Origin: Gemmatimonadota bacterium | Lineage (GTDB): Bacteria > Orphanbacterota > Orphanbacteria > Orphanbacterales > Orphanbacteraceae | DNA length: 6,201 nucleotides | Reading direction: 5' to 3' | Assembly (NCBI GenBank): GCA_013002425.1 | Contig: JABDJQ010000580.1 | Location: 1-6,201, forward strand | Shown: piece after piece, positions 5,368 through 6,201 of the stretch | How the letters are laid out: each line of letters starts with the position of its first letter | Position numbering within the stretch: position 1 is the stretch's first letter | Translations under genes and position numbers: made by a program | The notes under the pieces: generated by a model | The model's input: the letters and a program-made list of their open reading frames with translations, nothing else | The model's database searches: none | What the model was told of the DNA's origin: nothing

Positions 5368-6201
5368 TCAGAACGGCCAGTCGGGCTTCGGTTCCGGGAG
5401 TGCGAACGCGCGGTCGAGCGCCGCAAGGAGTTCGTCGGGCGCCTGCAGACGGCCGATCGCGGCGAGGCCGCTCGCGGGAAGGACCCCGAGCCACATCCGC
5501 GTCAGCGTCCCGATGTCGGTCTCGAGCAACGGCAGGCCCTGATCGCGTCCCGCTTCGGCCTCGCAAGCGGATCCGAGTTTCACGACGTAGTCGCCGCCCG
5601 CTCCGCGCCAGCCGTCGCCATCGAGCTTGTCCGCGATCGGATCCGTGACGCGCAACTGGAAAGACATCTCGTCGCACGCAAGCGATGTCGCGGCAAGACA
5701 CCCCGGAACATCGATCATCCGCATCTGCCACCAGGCGACCGCGCGATTCATCGTGACGTGATCGTTTCCCTTCGTGCGATGGTACGAAGCGATCGGCCCG
5801 CGAATCAGATCCTGCAGTTGAATGCCGGCCGGCTGGATCATGGAGACCGTCCATACCTGATCACCGAGTCCCTTGATCAGGAGCAGCAGTTCACGAAACT
5901 CCTCCCACGTCCGGAACGCGAGCCAGTCGACGCGCAGCGGGCCGTTCTCTCCCGTCATCTTGCCGAACCAGAGGTGATGCGTGAGTTCGCCGTTTCCGTC
6001 TTCGTATCCGAGACCGAAGCCGCTTTCGCACGTCCAGAACGCCTCGGCTTTCGTGAATCCGGGCGACGTAATCCGGCACGCGCCGTGGCGCTTCATACGG
6101 GAGATTCGGTTCCGGTGCATGCGGCCGGCGTCTTCGATTCCCAGGCGGACGGGGATCCGCGCTTTTCCTTCGAGCGCCAGGTCCGCCGGACGAAACGAGA
6201 C
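5368..6201 (-). CDS. Eis-family GNAT N-acetyltransferase with SCP2-like C-terminal domain (5' end beyond right edge)
   Basis: The 277 visible residues are the C-terminal part of an Eis-type acetyltransferase; the frame is open to the window edge, and about 100-130 N-terminal residues with the acetyl-CoA-binding GNAT core are missing, judged from the usual length near 400. Seen: the second, GNAT-like domain (about 1-155) with GFGLGYEDGNGELTHHLWF and GDQVWTVSMI; the inter-domain motif MRMIDVPGCLAA (160-171), equivalent to LRIMNVPAAL in mycobacterial Eis; then an SCP2-like fold (about 175-277) with TDIGTLTRMWLG, AIGRLQAPDELLAALDRAFA and a terminal DWPF. Family knowledge: Eis enzymes are hexamers that acetylate amines of aminoglycosides, peptides or proteins, and the carboxylate of the C-terminal Phe acts as general base, with a Tyr of the N-terminal domain as acid. 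The terminal Phe is kept here. Substrate is unknown; aminoglycoside resistance should not be assumed. It is upstream of, and codirectional with, the secreted-protein gene across a 257-bp gap. Confidence 0.88.
   Translation of the reverse strand, partial: VSFRPADLALEGKARIPVRLGIEDAGRMHRNRISRMKRHGACRITSPGFTKAEAFWTCESGFGLGYEDGNGELTHHLWFGKMTGENGPLRVDWLAFRTWEEFRELLLLIKGLGDQVWTVSMIQPAGIQLQDLIRGPIASYHRTKGNDHVTMNRAVAWWQMRMIDVPGCLAATSLACDEMSFQLRVTDPIADKLDGDGWRGAGGDYVVKLGSACEAEAGRDQGLPLLETDIGTLTRMWLGVLPASGLAAIGRLQAPDELLAALDRAFALPEPKPDWPF

Noticed and set aside
5364..5374. Small palindrome GTTCTCAGAAC over the stop codon of the Eis-like gene
   Set aside because: Only 5-bp arms with a 1-bp centre; it is part of coding sequence and likely chance.
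5345..5854. A 169-residue minus-strand frame over the Eis-like gene
   Set aside because: Arg-rich shadow in another frame; the Eis-family match over the full 277 residues in the overlapping frame is decisive.
1..6201. tRNA or rRNA genes, CRISPR arrays, insertion sequences, toxin-antitoxin or defence genes
   Set aside because: No cloverleaf-like elements, regularly spaced direct repeats, transposase motifs or small gene pairs were found by eye. Nearly all of the sequence is taken up by the four genes.

Overview
The window holds four protein-coding genes, two of them cut by the window edges. I found no RNA genes, mobile elements or CRISPR arrays. The DNA is G+C-rich, with codons mostly ending in G or C. 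The large secreted protein in the middle ends in a FlgD/type IX secretion-like C-terminal domain, and the glycosyltransferase carries a TPR tail. That combination suggests a G+C-rich bacterium of the Fibrobacterota-Chlorobiota-Bacteroidota (FCB) side, for example Candidatus Eisenbacteria or a relative. The organism assignment is inference from gene style, not from a marker gene.

Layout: 1-483 (minus strand) is the N-terminal third of a YifB/ComM-type Mg-chelatase-like AAA+ protein, starting at a TTG codon. A short divergent intergenic region (484-553) carries a good sigma70-type promoter reading rightward. 554-2149 (plus) is an integral-membrane GT-C (family 39-like) glycosyltransferase with two C-terminal TPR units. 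2138-5110 (minus) is a 990-residue exported protein. It has a signal peptide, a probable seven-bladed beta-propeller with two Ca-binding-type DxDGD loops, an Ig-like segment, a second propeller-like repeat region, a fibronectin III-like segment and the C-terminal sorting-type domain. Its 3' end overlaps the glycosyltransferase gene tail to tail by 12 bp. A 257-bp gap (5111-5367) holds its leader and two inverted repeats. 5368-6201 (minus) is the C-terminal two thirds of an Eis-family N-acetyltransferase.

The genes do not form one obvious pathway. The membrane glycosyltransferase and the surface or secreted protein could both serve the cell envelope, but they are convergent and not co-transcribed. 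YifB and the Eis-like enzyme look like unrelated chromosomal neighbours. I see no defence island, biosynthetic cluster or clearly new multi-gene system. The most distinctive object is the tandem-propeller secreted protein.
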